Numbered from the stretch's first letter, positions 7,844-16,991 are shown. The stretch is DNA of 64,000 bases from Paraburkholderia elongata (GCF_013177735.1 NZ_WOEZ01000146.1:1-64000); one strand, 5' to 3'. Numbers and translations: made by a program. Notes: a model not told the origin generated them from the sequence alone.

Positions 7844-8338
7844 GCTGGCTCCAGTAGTCACATTCGATGAGCGGGATTGCGGGCCGGGCGGCGGCATGAG
7901 TGGTGAAACGCAGTTGATGCATGCCGCGGGAGAGAAGGGCTGGTTCGGTCCGCGTGGACTGCCTTTGCCGGCCCGGCTCGTTGATGCTGCAGAAGACGGT
8001 TGCAAATGACGGCGGACCGTTGCGACGGATATCCAGGATGTCTCGGATGACGTTACAAACGGTGTCGCCAGACTTCGTAGCAAGATTCGCGCTTGAGCAA
8101 CTGCACGGGAAATCGCCAGCGTTGCAGTTTCGGATTCGCGAGGCGCGCGTGAAGTTATGTTCTAGTGCATCGGCGCTCGATGCGCACGGGAAAAATTGCT
8201 GCTTACTGCAAGGAACGAGCGGGCACGTTGGCCGGGAACGCGTCTAGAATGCCCGCTTGCATCGCATATCGAAGATAAAAACGCAGCGCTTGATACGCAC
8301 CGTCAGCCGCACGGCCAGCTTGTGAGACTTCACCTCTA
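7844..8338. other. Intergenic region between egtD and rarD, no gene supported
   Basis: About 500 bases. Open frames here (for example minus-strand 8203-8424) lack recognisable domains or ribosome binding sites. A TAGAAT hexamer at 8245-8250 within CTAGAATGCCCGCTTG could be a -10 box for the plus-strand transcript entering rarD. Nothing else is recognised. Confidence 0.4.
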
Positions 8339-8452
8339 ATGACAACAACTCGAGGCGCGCAGCCGAATGCTGCGCCGCACACACCCGCATCTGCTTCTGC
8401 TAGCGCACCGGCACCGCACACCAAAGCGATTGCGCCATGGGCCGCGCAATGA
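8339..8452 (+). CDS. Possible 37-residue leader peptide overlapping rarD start
   Basis: An ATG at 8339 opens a frame of 37 codons rich in Ala, Pro and Thr (MTTTRGAQPNAAPHT...). Its TGA (8450-8452) overlaps the ATG at 8449 of rarD as ATGA. Such an overlap is typical of translational coupling. The composition is low-complexity and there is no clear ribosome binding site, so it may be chance. Confidence 0.25.
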   Translation: MTTTRGAQPNAAPHTPASASASAPAPHTKAIAPWAAQ

Positions 8453-9345
8453 ACCAGTATGACCCAAAGCGCGGGATTGCGTTGTCGGTCGGCGCGTCGG
8501 CGATGTTTGCTTTACTGTCTGCTTACGCCAAGCTGCTTGCTCCGTTGAGCGGCCTCGACATTTTCGCGTGGCGTATCGTGTGGACCGTCCCCGGCGCTCT
8601 ATTGCTGATCGTGCTGCGCAAACGCCTGCCCATTCTTCGGCAACTTCTTTACCGCATGGTGACGAAGCCGAAGCTCGGCATGGCGATGGTCGTCAGCGCG
8701 GTTTTGCTGGGCGCGCAGCTGTGGGTGTTTCTGTGGGCGCCGCTGCATGGGCGCATGCTTGAAGTCTCGCTCGGCTATTTTCTGCTGCCGCTCGTGATGG
8801 TGCTGGTGGGGCGCTTCTACTATCACGAGAGTCTCGACGGTCTGCAGTGGCTCGCTGTTATCTGCGCCGCTTTGGGTGTCGCGCATGAACTGTGGATGAC
8901 GGGTGCCTTTTCGTGGCCCACCTTGCTCGTCGCACTCGGCTATCCGCCGTATTTCGTGCTGCGCCGCAGAATCAATCAGGATTCGCTGGCCATGTTCACG
9001 GTGGAAATGGCGCTGCTGCTGCCGGCGGCGGCTGTGTTCGTCGTCATCGGCGGGTCGCTGGCGATGATCGGCGGCCGTATCGACATGTGGTGCTTGCTGT
9101 TGCCAGGGCTCGGCGCGCTCAGCACCATTGCGCTGGCTTCGTATCTGAAGGCGAGCCGTTTATTGCCGGTCGCATTGTTCGGCATCCTCGGGTATGTCGA
9201 GCCGGTGTTGCTCGTGTTTGTCTCGATCACGTTGCTCGGCGAGACGCTCAGCGCCGCACAGTTAGCCACGTATATTCCGATCTGGATTGCGGTCGCGCTG
9301 ACGGCATTGCATGGCGTGCGGCTCGTTCGGCTTGCCCCGCGCTAA
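8449..9345 (+). CDS. rarD: RarD-type EamA/DMT transporter
   Basis: Ten-helix drug/metabolite transporter of the RarD subfamily, inner membrane; substrate unknown. 298 residues from the ATG at 8449 (a second ATG at 8437 would add four residues). Hydrophobic segments cover most of the protein: GIALSVGASAMFALLSAYAK, the HGRMLEVSLGYFLLPLVMV region typical of RarD (GYFI/LxPL), and a C-terminal half with FGILGYVEPVLLVFVSITLLGE. It ends convergently with the Mpo1-like gene, with a 4-base overlap of stop codons. Confidence 0.85.
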   Translation: MNQYDPKRGIALSVGASAMFALLSAYAKLLAPLSGLDIFAWRIVWTVPGALLLIVLRKRLPILRQLLYRMVTKPKLGMAMVVSAVLLGAQLWVFLWAPLHGRMLEVSLGYFLLPLVMVLVGRFYYHESLDGLQWLAVICAALGVAHELWMTGAFSWPTLLVALGYPPYFVLRRRINQDSLAMFTVEMALLLPAAAVFVVIGGSLAMIGGRIDMWCLLLPGLGALSTIALASYLKASRLLPVALFGILGYVEPVLLVFVSITLLGETLSAAQLATYIPIWIAVALTALHGVRLVRLAPR

Positions 9346-9887
9346 TAAGCTGCGCGATCCGCATTGATACGCGTCGGGCCGACCTCCGCCTCGATCGCTT
9401 CGCGCAGCGTCGGCCGCCAGCCAAAACCGAACAACGCCTCAGCGAGGACGAATAGCGGCCCGATCAGCAGACCGATCACATCGTCGACAAATGCCGGCTT
9501 GCGATGTTCGTATGCCACGTGGCCGATGAACTGAAACACCCAGCCGACCACGAAGAGTCCGATGCCCGAGGCGAGCCAGGGGAGCGTAGCTTGCGCGGCG
9601 AGCCATTGTCCGCATGCGACGCACAATACCGATACCATGGCCATCATCACACCGAGCGGCACGTCGAGCACGAGGTAATAGACGGTCGCCGCGACGAACA
9701 GCACCCACGCGGGCGATAAGGTAAATGGCAACGCAAATGGCAGTGCGCTGAAGCTGAAAACGGGCCGGCTCAACAACACCGCCAGCGCCAGCACGATCAT
9801 CGGAATGCCGATGAAATGCGTAGCGATATTGCGCCGGTCACGATGGTAGGCCGCGTATTGCGTAAGCTGTTGCGTCAGCGTTCTCAT
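9342..9887 (-). CDS. Mpo1-like (DUF962) membrane protein
   Basis: 181 residues. The yeast homologue Mpo1 is an Fe(II) dioxygenase acting on 2-hydroxy fatty acids; bacterial roles are unproven. The N-terminal YAAYHRDRRNIATHFIGIP and the later QFIGHVAYEHRKPAFVDD contain the conserved histidines of the family, separated by four or so hydrophobic helices. The start at 9887 (MRTLTQQLTQYAAYH) has AGGAGC about ten bases upstream; the longer frame reads into the divergent regulator's promoter. Divergent from the Crp/Fnr-type regulator. Confidence 0.82.
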   Translation of the reverse strand: MRTLTQQLTQYAAYHRDRRNIATHFIGIPMIVLALAVLLSRPVFSFSALPFALPFTLSPAWVLFVAATVYYLVLDVPLGVMMAMVSVLCVACGQWLAAQATLPWLASGIGLFVVGWVFQFIGHVAYEHRKPAFVDDVIGLLIGPLFVLAEALFGFGWRPTLREAIEAEVGPTRINADRAAY

Positions 9888-9978
9888 GGATGCCGCTCCT
9901 CGATCAAAGTCAGCATAATCGCGGGCAGCGGAATTTGAAACCATCGGGTAGCCGACAATCGGGCACGGATGCTGTCCT

Positions 9979-10701
9979 ATGACTACGAGTTTTTCATCGA
10001 ATGAGCTTGCCACGCTGCTCGAGCGCAGCGCGTGGTTTCGCTCGGCACCGGCTGCCATGCAGGCGCAGTTGATCCAGGCGGGGCGTGTCGAGCGCCTCGC
10101 GGCCGGTGAACGGCTCTTTACGCGTGGTGATTCCGACGACGGCCTCTATTGCGTGCTCGACGGTCTGGTGCGAATCGGCGCGGCGAGTTCGGCAGGCAAG
10201 GAAGCCCTGCTTGCGGTCATCGAGCCGGTCAACTGGTTCGGTGAGATCGCGCTGTTCGATAACCGCCCGCGAACCCATGATGCGTACGCCGAACGCGATT
10301 CCGAGCTGTTTCATGTGCCGCGCGCCGCGCTTGCCGCTCTGCTCGAACGCATGCCCGAGTACTGGCATGTCTTCGGTTTGCTGTTGACGCAAAAGCTGCG
10401 CCTTGCTTTCCATGCCATTGAAGAAGCCGCTTTGCTTCCCGCCGCGCAGCGCGTGGCGCGCCGTTTGTTGTTGATGGCAGGCGGCTACGGCGAATCCGGC
10501 GCATTGCGGCGTGTACTCAAAGTGCCGCAGGAGGACCTCGCGATGATGCTGGCTTTGTCGCGGCAGACGATCAATCAGGTACTCAAGCAGTTCGAAACGC
10601 AGGGCGCGTTGAAGCTGGGCTATGCGGAAATCGAAATCGCCGATGTGCAAAAGCTCAGCGCGCTAGCTGATCTGAATCCGGCAGTGGATGGATCGAACTG
10701 A
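9979..10701 (+). CDS. Crp/Fnr-family transcriptional regulator
   Basis: 240 residues. A cyclic-nucleotide-binding beta-roll at about 15-125 includes FGEIALFDNRPRTHDA (87-102), corresponding to the phosphate-binding cassette. A dimer helix follows at about 128-150. The C-terminal winged HTH has VPQEDLAMMLALSRQTINQVLKQF at 182-205. No Fnr-type N-terminal cysteine cluster is present, so oxygen sensing through an Fe-S cluster is unlikely. The effector may be cAMP-like or none. It may regulate the divergent Mpo1-like gene. Confidence 0.9.
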   Translation: MTTSFSSNELATLLERSAWFRSAPAAMQAQLIQAGRVERLAAGERLFTRGDSDDGLYCVLDGLVRIGAASSAGKEALLAVIEPVNWFGEIALFDNRPRTHDAYAERDSELFHVPRAALAALLERMPEYWHVFGLLLTQKLRLAFHAIEEAALLPAAQRVARRLLLMAGGYGESGALRRVLKVPQEDLAMMLALSRQTINQVLKQFETQGALKLGYAEIEIADVQKLSALADLNPAVDGSN

Positions 10702-10859
10702 ATTCCCAGCAAGCCGCGCAAAAGGTGCATGTAAGTCGCGCTGAGGTCCCGCGTGACAACGCATCTTTATAAGCATTTTACGGCGCACCCCTATTTCTTT
10801 GGCGATTCGCTACACCAAGCCCGGTAAGGTCGATGCACCCCCGGTCAGGAAGCGAACCT

Positions 10860-11471
10860 ATGCATGGAAATAGCGCTCTGGATGGTGTGCAAACACAAAG
10901 AGAACTTCACCCGAGAGTCGGCCTGAAGGTCATGCTCGCGGCGATCGTTTTTTCGCTCGCCGCGGCATCGCATGCCGCCGACGCGCAGTCGGCGTTAGCG
11001 TTGGCCGCTCCGATTACCGCGAGCGAGGCAACGCCTGACACCGGCTTGCCGGCGCTCAGCGATATCACCGCCATGCTGCGCGCGCAGTTTCGCGTTGCGC
11101 CATTGGAATCCATGAAGATCGCGCGCGCGGTGTTGATCGAAGCCGACCGCCACGCCATCTCGCCGGTATTGCTGCTTGCCGTGATGTCGGTCGAGTCGAG
11201 TTTCGATCGCCATGCGGTCAGCATCGCAGGCGCGCGCGGGCTCATGCAGGTCTTGCCCGCCGCGCATCCGCAATTGATTGCGGGCACAACCGACCTGTCC
11301 GATCCGGCGATCAATGTGCGGATCGGCTCGACCATTTTGCGCGGCTACCTCGATGAGAGTGGCGGCGATCTCGACGCCGCGCTGCTTCGCTACAGCGGCG
11401 GCGGCCGCGGTTACGCGCGGCGTGTCGTGCTGCGCATGCAGCGCCTGGACGCAAGTTTGCGCCACGAATGA
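10860..11471 (+). CDS. Lytic transglycosylase (SLT domain), secreted
   Basis: Cleaves the MurNAc-GlcNAc bond in peptidoglycan with formation of an anhydro end. 203 residues. A signal-like hydrophobic stretch at about 22-42 is followed by a linker, then an SLT/Goose-lysozyme-like domain: MSVESSFD (catalytic Glu112), GARGLMQVLP, and the C-terminal YSGGGRGYARRV. An upstream in-frame ATG exists at 10833, but AGGA precedes the one at 10860. Short, single-domain version; periplasmic or outer-membrane localisation is inferred. Confidence 0.85.
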   Translation: MHGNSALDGVQTQRELHPRVGLKVMLAAIVFSLAAASHAADAQSALALAAPITASEATPDTGLPALSDITAMLRAQFRVAPLESMKIARAVLIEADRHAISPVLLLAVMSVESSFDRHAVSIAGARGLMQVLPAAHPQLIAGTTDLSDPAINVRIGSTILRGYLDESGGDLDAALLRYSGGGRGYARRVVLRMQRLDASLRHE

Positions 11472-11526
11472 TGAACTCATTCGTGACGCATTCTTCCTCG
11501 GACCTTCTTGTTCTTGCGTTAGCTCT

Positions 11527-12411
11527 TTAGCTCATCGCCCCAGCAAACTCGGCGCGCAGGTCTTGCAACCGGTCGCGCGCGGTGCTCAGGCGCTCGACGA
11601 GTTGTGCCGAAGCCCGCGTGATCGGCATACGCGTTTCGTCGGTCATTGAATGATCGAATGCCAGCAGCGCCTTGATCGCGGACGGATTGGGCGCGGCGAA
11701 CAGCAAACGCAACACGGGCAGCAAGCAGGCGAACAGATTGCGCGCGTCCGCGTTGCGATCGGCCCGGATCAATTCCTGTACTGCAACCAGCAGGTCCGTG
11801 CAAACATGTGCGCTTGCCAGAATGCCGCCTGTGCCGCCGTTGTTCAGGCAGTCGTCGAATGCTTCGTCGGTGCCGCATAGCACGTTGATCGGCAGGCCGC
11901 GCAGCTTGCTGAAGTGTTCCTTGACGCATTCCTTGATCGCGACGATGTTGCCGTACTCGACCAGGCGCGCAACCGTGTCCGGCGCGATCGTCACGCCGGT
12001 CCGGTGCGGCACGTTGTACAGAACAATAGGGCGCTCGGTGGCGAGTGCGGCCTGTTCAAAATGCCATTGCACGCCAGCCTGATCCGGACATACATAGGAC
12101 GGTGGAGACACCAGGTAACCCGCGCTGTCCCAGCGCTCATAGCGCTGAATATCGTGCAGGACGTCGCGCGTATTGGAGCCGCCGACGCCGATCAGCATCG
12201 GCAGACGGGAGCCGATCACATCGGTCAGCGCCTGCAACACGGTGAGGCGTTCGGATTCCTGTAACAAAGCGGCTTCGCCCGTCGTGCTCAAGGCGACAAA
12301 ACCGCTGATCTCCGTGCGCAGGTAGTAGTCCGCGAGGCGCTGCAACGCATCGACGTCGACTTCGCCATTACGCAACGGTGTAACGATGGGCAACCAGATA
12401 CCGGAGAACAT
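11527..12411 (-). CDS. dapA: DapA-family 4-hydroxy-tetrahydrodipicolinate synthase (paralogue likely)
   Basis: Class I aldolase condensing pyruvate with aspartate semialdehyde, or a related aldehyde. 294 residues. STTGE at 42-46, YNVPHRTG with the catalytic Tyr132 and Arg137, and Schiff-base Lys160 in VAIKEC are all present, so the enzyme should be active. It is two bases downstream of a small conserved gene, in an apparent two-gene operon. Burkholderia relatives carry more than one dapA-like gene, so this copy may be the lysine enzyme or a catabolic paralogue. Confidence 0.85.
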   Translation of the reverse strand: MFSGIWLPIVTPLRNGEVDVDALQRLADYYLRTEISGFVALSTTGEAALLQESERLTVLQALTDVIGSRLPMLIGVGGSNTRDVLHDIQRYERWDSAGYLVSPPSYVCPDQAGVQWHFEQAALATERPIVLYNVPHRTGVTIAPDTVARLVEYGNIVAIKECVKEHFSKLRGLPINVLCGTDEAFDDCLNNGGTGGILASAHVCTDLLVAVQELIRADRNADARNLFACLLPVLRLLFAAPNPSAIKALLAFDHSMTDETRMPITRASAQLVERLSTARDRLQDLRAEFAGAMS

Positions 12412-12413
12412 GA

Positions 12414-12755
12414 TTAGCGCGCCTTTGCGACGGCATGGCGGCGCTTCAGTGGTCCGATCAGTGCTGCGGGGAGTGTCGAGATCAGCGTATGCAAGGTGAA
12501 ATCGAGGTCGTCGAGCGCAATGTCGAGTTGCACGCGTACTTCTTCGCGTACGGCCTCCGTGCTGACCACATACACGCCGAGCGGAGAATGAAGCAGTGTG
12601 CGGAGCTGGGTGCCAGGAAGATCGTGCGCGGGGTGGGGCAGGGTTACCTGCAAGCGGGCGCGGGCCGCGGGGAAGGGAATGACATTGTTGCGTTGGACCG
12701 GCGGCGCGCTGAGCGGCCGCGTTTCGAAGCTGTTGATTGATTGCGTGAGAGCCAT
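12414..12755 (-). CDS. Conserved hypothetical protein in operon with DapA homologue
   Basis: 113 residues, family not recognised. The N-terminus is variable (MALTQSINSFETRPLS), then NNVIPFPAARARLQVTLP. A more ordered second half, LGVYVVSTEAVREEVRVQLDIALDDLDFTLHTLISTLP, is predicted helical. No signal or membrane helix. The frame is open upstream, but the ATG at 12755 gives the compact form. It ends two bases before the dapA-like start, so the genes are probably co-transcribed. Confidence 0.6.
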   Translation of the reverse strand: MALTQSINSFETRPLSAPPVQRNNVIPFPAARARLQVTLPHPAHDLPGTQLRTLLHSPLGVYVVSTEAVREEVRVQLDIALDDLDFTLHTLISTLPAALIGPLKRRHAVAKAR

Positions 12756-12951
12756 TTTATGCGGCGTTCGTTGACGCCATGGTTGATCAAGACAGTTCGA
12801 GATTAGACTTCCGCGGGTAAACGCGGTGCAAAAATTAGGGTGTCTGCTGAAAAAATCATGCGGGATCGACAAGTCGCTCGAATTGAACCTGGGGCAGGGC
12901 TTGCAAATAAACTTTGCGTGGGCTTCAACCAGGTCCATGCGACGCGCCCAT

Positions 12952-12978
12952 AAAAAAAGGCGAGTCATCAGACTCGCC
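12952..12978 (-). terminator. Rho-independent terminator after the Ala/Lys-rich gene
   Basis: Read on the minus strand, GGCGAGTC-TGAT-GACTCGCC forms an eight-base-pair stem with a four-base loop, followed by a run of seven T. It lies 75 bases after the stop of the 13053-13424 gene. Confidence 0.88.
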
Positions 12979-13052
12979 CTCCCTGAACGGCACAATTCGG
13001 CTTCGATTAACTACGCATGCGTGGCCGGTGCGTGCCGAAAGCCGATCACGTG

Positions 13053-13424
13053 TTATTGCGTTTTCGTCGTGTCGGTTTTTGCGCCGTCGGCTTTCACCGG
13101 GGCAGTGCTGGCCTCTTTCGCGCTCTCCGTTTTTGCCTTGCTTGCGCTTGTGTCGACAGCGGTCTTCTTGGTGGCTTTATGGGCCTTTGCCGTGTGGCTG
13201 GCGGAAGCCTTTTTCACATGCGCCTTCGTAGCGGCCTTCGTCGGCGCTTTCGTCGTCGCCGTGCCTTCGTCCGTGGCGCTGGTTTGCACGGCGGTGCTCG
13301 CCTTCAGATTCGCCTGACCGGCGGGTTGCGTTTGCGCGGGTTGTGCGGCCGACGGCGCTGCGGTTTGTGCGAATGCGGTCGACACGACGAGAGCGAAAGC
13401 GAGAGCAGCGAAAAGCGTCTTCAT
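13053..13424 (-). CDS. Secreted Ala/Lys/Thr-rich protein, histone H1-like composition
   Basis: 123 residues. A clear signal peptide, MKTLFAALAFALVVSTAFAQ, has cleavage likely after AFA. The mature part is almost entirely low-complexity Ala, Lys, Thr and Ser, with KAPTKAATKAHVKKASASH-type repeats resembling histone H1 tails, and is likely disordered and basic. It has its own strong terminator, so it is a monocistronic gene. The role is unknown: possibly an envelope or extracellular polyanion-binding protein. Confidence 0.75.
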   Translation of the reverse strand: MKTLFAALAFALVVSTAFAQTAAPSAAQPAQTQPAGQANLKASTAVQTSATDEGTATTKAPTKAATKAHVKKASASHTAKAHKATKKTAVDTSASKAKTESAKEASTAPVKADGAKTDTTKTQ

Positions 13425-13767
13425 GATGTAACTCCTGGTTTAACCGGTTGTTTCTTGTGTCGCGGCTGAAATTTTTCAGCGCTGCCGGTTTAACGTTGGC
13501 CGGGAGACAGCAGTTGACGGTGTTCTGGTGACAAAACGTAACGGCGGATACATATCGGGATCCTGAATCCGCCTGAGGCTGTTACGGTGCGTTCGTAGCG
13601 AAAGCCTGTGTTCGCTTTGACTCGGAAGCATGGCATGCATACGAGGCGCCGCATATATTGTGATGCGGCAAGCTAACCGGCGATTATCATCTACCTTTCC
13701 CCGTGATCGAAGTCGGTTGTCTGCCATTCAACGGCTAGGCTTCGAATCAATTTGTGCGTAAAACCAG
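13425..13767. other. Intergenic region, divergent promoters only
   Basis: 343 bases between the start of the Ala/Lys-rich gene and the divergent methyltransferase-glycosyltransferase gene. One minus-strand open frame (13476-13727) has no recognisable domain. I see no RNA gene or repeat. Confidence 0.4.
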
Positions 13768-15507
13768 ATGAACGAAACACGTCAATCCGCGCTGCGGCGC
13801 GCAAACGATCCTGAATTTGTTGACCGCTATTTCTCCGGTATCGGCCTGGACATTGGCACAGGTTCAGATTTCCAGAGTGATCTTGCGTCTCATTTTCCTG
13901 CTATCCAGCAACTGGTCGGCTGGGATATTGAGCAGCGTGATCCGGTCCATATGGATGGTGCGCCGGTCGACGTCTTCGATTTCGTTCACTCGCACTGCCT
14001 TGGGCGCTTCGCGAACCCCCGCCAGGTCATCGCCAGATGGCTGGAACTAGTCAAACCCGGTGGCTATCTGATTCTGACCGTACCGAATGGGGACCCGGGC
14101 CAAGGCGGCGTGCCGCCGACCGGGTTCGATGCCGATCATAAGCATGGCTTCACGATCTACGAGCCGGGCGCGGCAATGCAAGATTCGGTGAACGTGTTGG
14201 ATCTCGCAATCGATGCCGCGCCGATAGCATCGTGCGAACGGATTTGCCTGATCCGTGAGCATGACCGCGATCGACGCGGCCCGCTCGACGAGTTGCAGCA
14301 CGAAGCTGCGCAGTGCGCGATAGAAATCGTGCTGCGCAAACGCCATGTTTCGCAACTGTCCGACGTGCTCGATGCCATCAACACGGCGGAAAACGAATCG
14401 GTACTCACGCAAAATTGCCGTGAGGCGCTAAGACTTTATCCTTACCGGTTCGAAACTTACTATCGTGTGAGTTTGGCGCTGCTGTGCCGGGACCACAGTC
14501 ATGAACTCGAAGCATTGTGGGCGGCTTGTGTCCGGCGGCTTCCGAACGAATACCTGCCTCGGCTCTTCAGCGCCTTGGGACTCGTTGCGCTGGGTAAGCT
14601 GAACGAGGGTTTCCGACAACGCGAAGCGTTGCTTGCCGGAGTGGATTGGTCACGCCGAACAACGGCTCAACCGCCGGCTTACGCGGATTGGCGCGGCGAG
14701 CCGCTTCGGGGCAAATCGATCGTTATCTGGAGCGAATTCGGTATCGGCGACGAAATTTTCTTCTTCCGGTTTGCGCGGATACTTCGTGCGCACTACGGCG
14801 CGGCGCGGGTCACGGTGGTGTGTCAGGCACCGCTCGTCGAACTGTTCAAGGCCTCGGGCGAGGCCGCGGCCATCTACGCCGTTGAGGAGGCGCAGTCATT
14901 GCCGCCTCACGACTATTGGGTCTATCCCTATGCAATTTCCGCATGGGCCGCGCTCGACATTGATCATTTACCGGAAGCAGTGCCGTACCTGCGGGCGACT
15001 GGCAGCAGCGCGCCGACGGTCGTGCCGCGCGGCCAGAGGGCATTGAAGGTCGGTGTGGTGTTCAAGGGGGCACCGACACATGAGAATGACAGCGCCAGAT
15101 CACTACCCTCGCTTGGCTGTCTCGATCCTCTGTTCGAACTGGAGGGGGTTGAGTTTTACATCATGCAAAAGGGCCAGGGCGAAGCGGAGGCCGCCGAATA
15201 CTCGGCGCGCCTGGACCATGTTCATGATCTGGGACCTTGTCTTCGTTCCTTTGGCGATACGGCAAACGTGCTGGAGGCGCTGGATCTGTTGATTAGCGTG
15301 GATACGTCAGCAGCCAACCTGGCGGGCGCGATGGGTAAGCCCGTGTGGCTGATGTTGCCCATGTATGGCGACTGGCGATGGCACTTCGATCGGGACGACA
15401 GTCCGTGGTATCCGTCTGCTCGTCTATTTCGGGAAAGAGGCGTGGGGTGGCCAGAAGTTGTGGCGCGCACCCGTCACGCATTGATCGACTTGCGTGATAA
15501 CAGATAA
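13768..15507 (+). CDS. Fusion protein: SAM methyltransferase plus GT9/GT41-like glycosyltransferase
   Basis: 579 residues. An N-terminal class I methyltransferase-like domain (1-180) has motif I GLDIGTGSDFQ at 26-36, FDFVHSHCLGRFANP and LVKPGGYLILTVPN. A middle helical segment at about 200-300 resembles TPR repeats (ALRLYPYRFETYYRVSLALL). The C-terminal GT-B domain at 310-570 has IVIWSEFGIGDEIFFFRFA near its start and DLLISVDTSAANLAGAMGKPV followed by SPWYPSARLFR, the nucleotide-sugar site pattern of heptosyltransferase/OGT-like proteins. Likely glycan or protein modification; the substrate is unknown. No adjacent glycan cluster. Confidence 0.75.
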   Translation: MNETRQSALRRANDPEFVDRYFSGIGLDIGTGSDFQSDLASHFPAIQQLVGWDIEQRDPVHMDGAPVDVFDFVHSHCLGRFANPRQVIARWLELVKPGGYLILTVPNGDPGQGGVPPTGFDADHKHGFTIYEPGAAMQDSVNVLDLAIDAAPIASCERICLIREHDRDRRGPLDELQHEAAQCAIEIVLRKRHVSQLSDVLDAINTAENESVLTQNCREALRLYPYRFETYYRVSLALLCRDHSHELEALWAACVRRLPNEYLPRLFSALGLVALGKLNEGFRQREALLAGVDWSRRTTAQPPAYADWRGEPLRGKSIVIWSEFGIGDEIFFFRFARILRAHYGAARVTVVCQAPLVELFKASGEAAAIYAVEEAQSLPPHDYWVYPYAISAWAALDIDHLPEAVPYLRATGSSAPTVVPRGQRALKVGVVFKGAPTHENDSARSLPSLGCLDPLFELEGVEFYIMQKGQGEAEAAEYSARLDHVHDLGPCLRSFGDTANVLEALDLLISVDTSAANLAGAMGKPVWLMLPMYGDWRWHFDRDDSPWYPSARLFRERGVGWPEVVARTRHALIDLRDNR

Positions 15508-15540
15508 GGTCCGTCTTTGCACCGTCGGCTTTTGCTGGGA

Positions 15541-15574
15541 ACCGGCGCAATCGCAAGAACACGATTGCGCCGGT
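15541..15574. terminator. Perfect 13-bp hairpin between convergent genes
   Basis: ACCGGCGCAATCG and its exact complement flank an eight-base loop. It sits between the convergent stops at 15507 and 15594. There is no T run on either side, so it is a termination or mRNA-stability hairpin by position rather than a classical intrinsic terminator. Confidence 0.6.
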
Positions 15575-15593
15575 GTTCGATCGCGGAACGGGA

Positions 15594-16991
15594 TCAACGG
15601 CTATTGCCGAGTACCTTTTGCGCAGTCGCATCGACGGCCTGCCGCATTTTGTCGACCAGTTCGTCGATCTGCGCGTGTTCGATCACGAGCGGCGGGGCGA
15701 CGATCAGCCGGCCGTTCGTCGAGCGCACGATGGCGCCCAGTTCGAAGCCGACAGTCCGGCTATGCCAGGTCAACTCGGCTTCGTCGCTAAAGCGCTCGCG
15801 CGTGGCCTTGTTCTTCGCGAACTGTATCGCGGCCACCGCGCCCACGCCCTGGATCTCGCCGATCAACGGGTGACCGGCGAACGCATCGCGCAATGCCTTC
15901 TGCAGATACGGACCGGTATCGTTCTTCGTGCGCTCGACAAGACGGTCTTTCTCGAGGACATCGAGATTGGCCAGCGCGACCGCTGCCGCGACCGGGTGAC
16001 CTGAATAGGTCAGTCCGTGCGCGTAGACACCGCCTTTTTCGACAAGCGCCTCGCCGACCTGCCGGCTCATCACCAGACCGCCCATCGGCACATAGCCCGA
16101 CGTCAGACCCTTCGCAATACAGATCAGATCTGGCTCGAAGCCGAAATGCCGATGCGCGAACCATTCTCCGGTTCGCCCGAAACCGCCAATCACTTCGTCC
16201 GCGCACAACAGCACGTCGTACTGACGGCAAATGCGCTGGATCTCCTGCCAGTAGCCGTCCGGCGGAAAGATCATGCCGCCTGCCCCCTGAAATGGCTCGG
16301 CGACAAAGGCGCCGACCCGGTCAGCGCCCAGTTCGAGGATCTTCCTTTCGAGCGACAACGCGGCCTGCTTGCCGAATGCTTCGGGGCTCAGATCGCCACC
16401 ATTCGCGTACCAGTAGGGTTCGTCGACGTGCGTCACATTCGGAATCGGAAGGTCGCCCATCTCATGCATGAAGGCCATACCACCCAGCGACGCGCTGCCG
16501 ACGGTCGACCCATGATAGCCATTGATTCGGCCGATCAATACCTTCTTGCCGGGCTTGCCCATGATGTCCCAGTAGCGCCGGACCGTACGAATGAGTACTT
16601 CATTCGCCTCCGAGCCAGAGTTCGTGTACACGACATGACTAAAACGATCGCCCAGCAGCGAGAACAGTCGTTCCGACAATTCAATCACTGCGGGATGCGT
16701 GGTGTGAAAGAACATGTTGTAGTACGACAGTTCCTTCATTTGCCGTGACGCTGCGTCGATCAGTTCCTGACGGCCGTAGCCGACGTTGGTGCACCAGAGG
16801 CCGGACATGCCGTCGATGTAACGGTTTCCGTCGTTATCCCAAAGATAGACACCTTCACCTCGAACCATCACGCGCGCCCCTTCGTTGTTCAGGGCTTTCT
16901 GATCGACGAAGGCATGCAGGTGATGGGCTGCATCGCTTTGTTGGTAATCGCGGGTGGCGCGGTGCGGAAAATTAGGAGCATTCATGTTCAA
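15594..16991 (-). CDS. spuC: Class III aminotransferase, putrescine/diamine-pyruvate type
   Basis: PLP enzyme of 465 residues, length and motifs as in SpuC-like putrescine:pyruvate transaminases that form 4-aminobutanal. NSGSEAN at 124-130, NGYHGST at 157-163, DEV with Asp265, and PLP-lysine Lys294 in CIAKGLTSGYVPMGG. It is followed upstream (on the same strand) by an aldehyde dehydrogenase that can oxidise the product, and is close to a complete putrescine ABC transporter, which is the main argument for the substrate. Related omega-transaminases also use beta-alanine or other amines. Confidence 0.82.
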   Translation of the reverse strand: MNMNAPNFPHRATRDYQQSDAAHHLHAFVDQKALNNEGARVMVRGEGVYLWDNDGNRYIDGMSGLWCTNVGYGRQELIDAASRQMKELSYYNMFFHTTHPAVIELSERLFSLLGDRFSHVVYTNSGSEANEVLIRTVRRYWDIMGKPGKKVLIGRINGYHGSTVGSASLGGMAFMHEMGDLPIPNVTHVDEPYWYANGGDLSPEAFGKQAALSLERKILELGADRVGAFVAEPFQGAGGMIFPPDGYWQEIQRICRQYDVLLCADEVIGGFGRTGEWFAHRHFGFEPDLICIAKGLTSGYVPMGGLVMSRQVGEALVEKGGVYAHGLTYSGHPVAAAVALANLDVLEKDRLVERTKNDTGPYLQKALRDAFAGHPLIGEIQGVGAVAAIQFAKNKATRERFSDEAELTWHSRTVGFELGAIVRSTNGRLIVAPPLVIEHAQIDELVDKMRQAVDATAQKVLGNSR

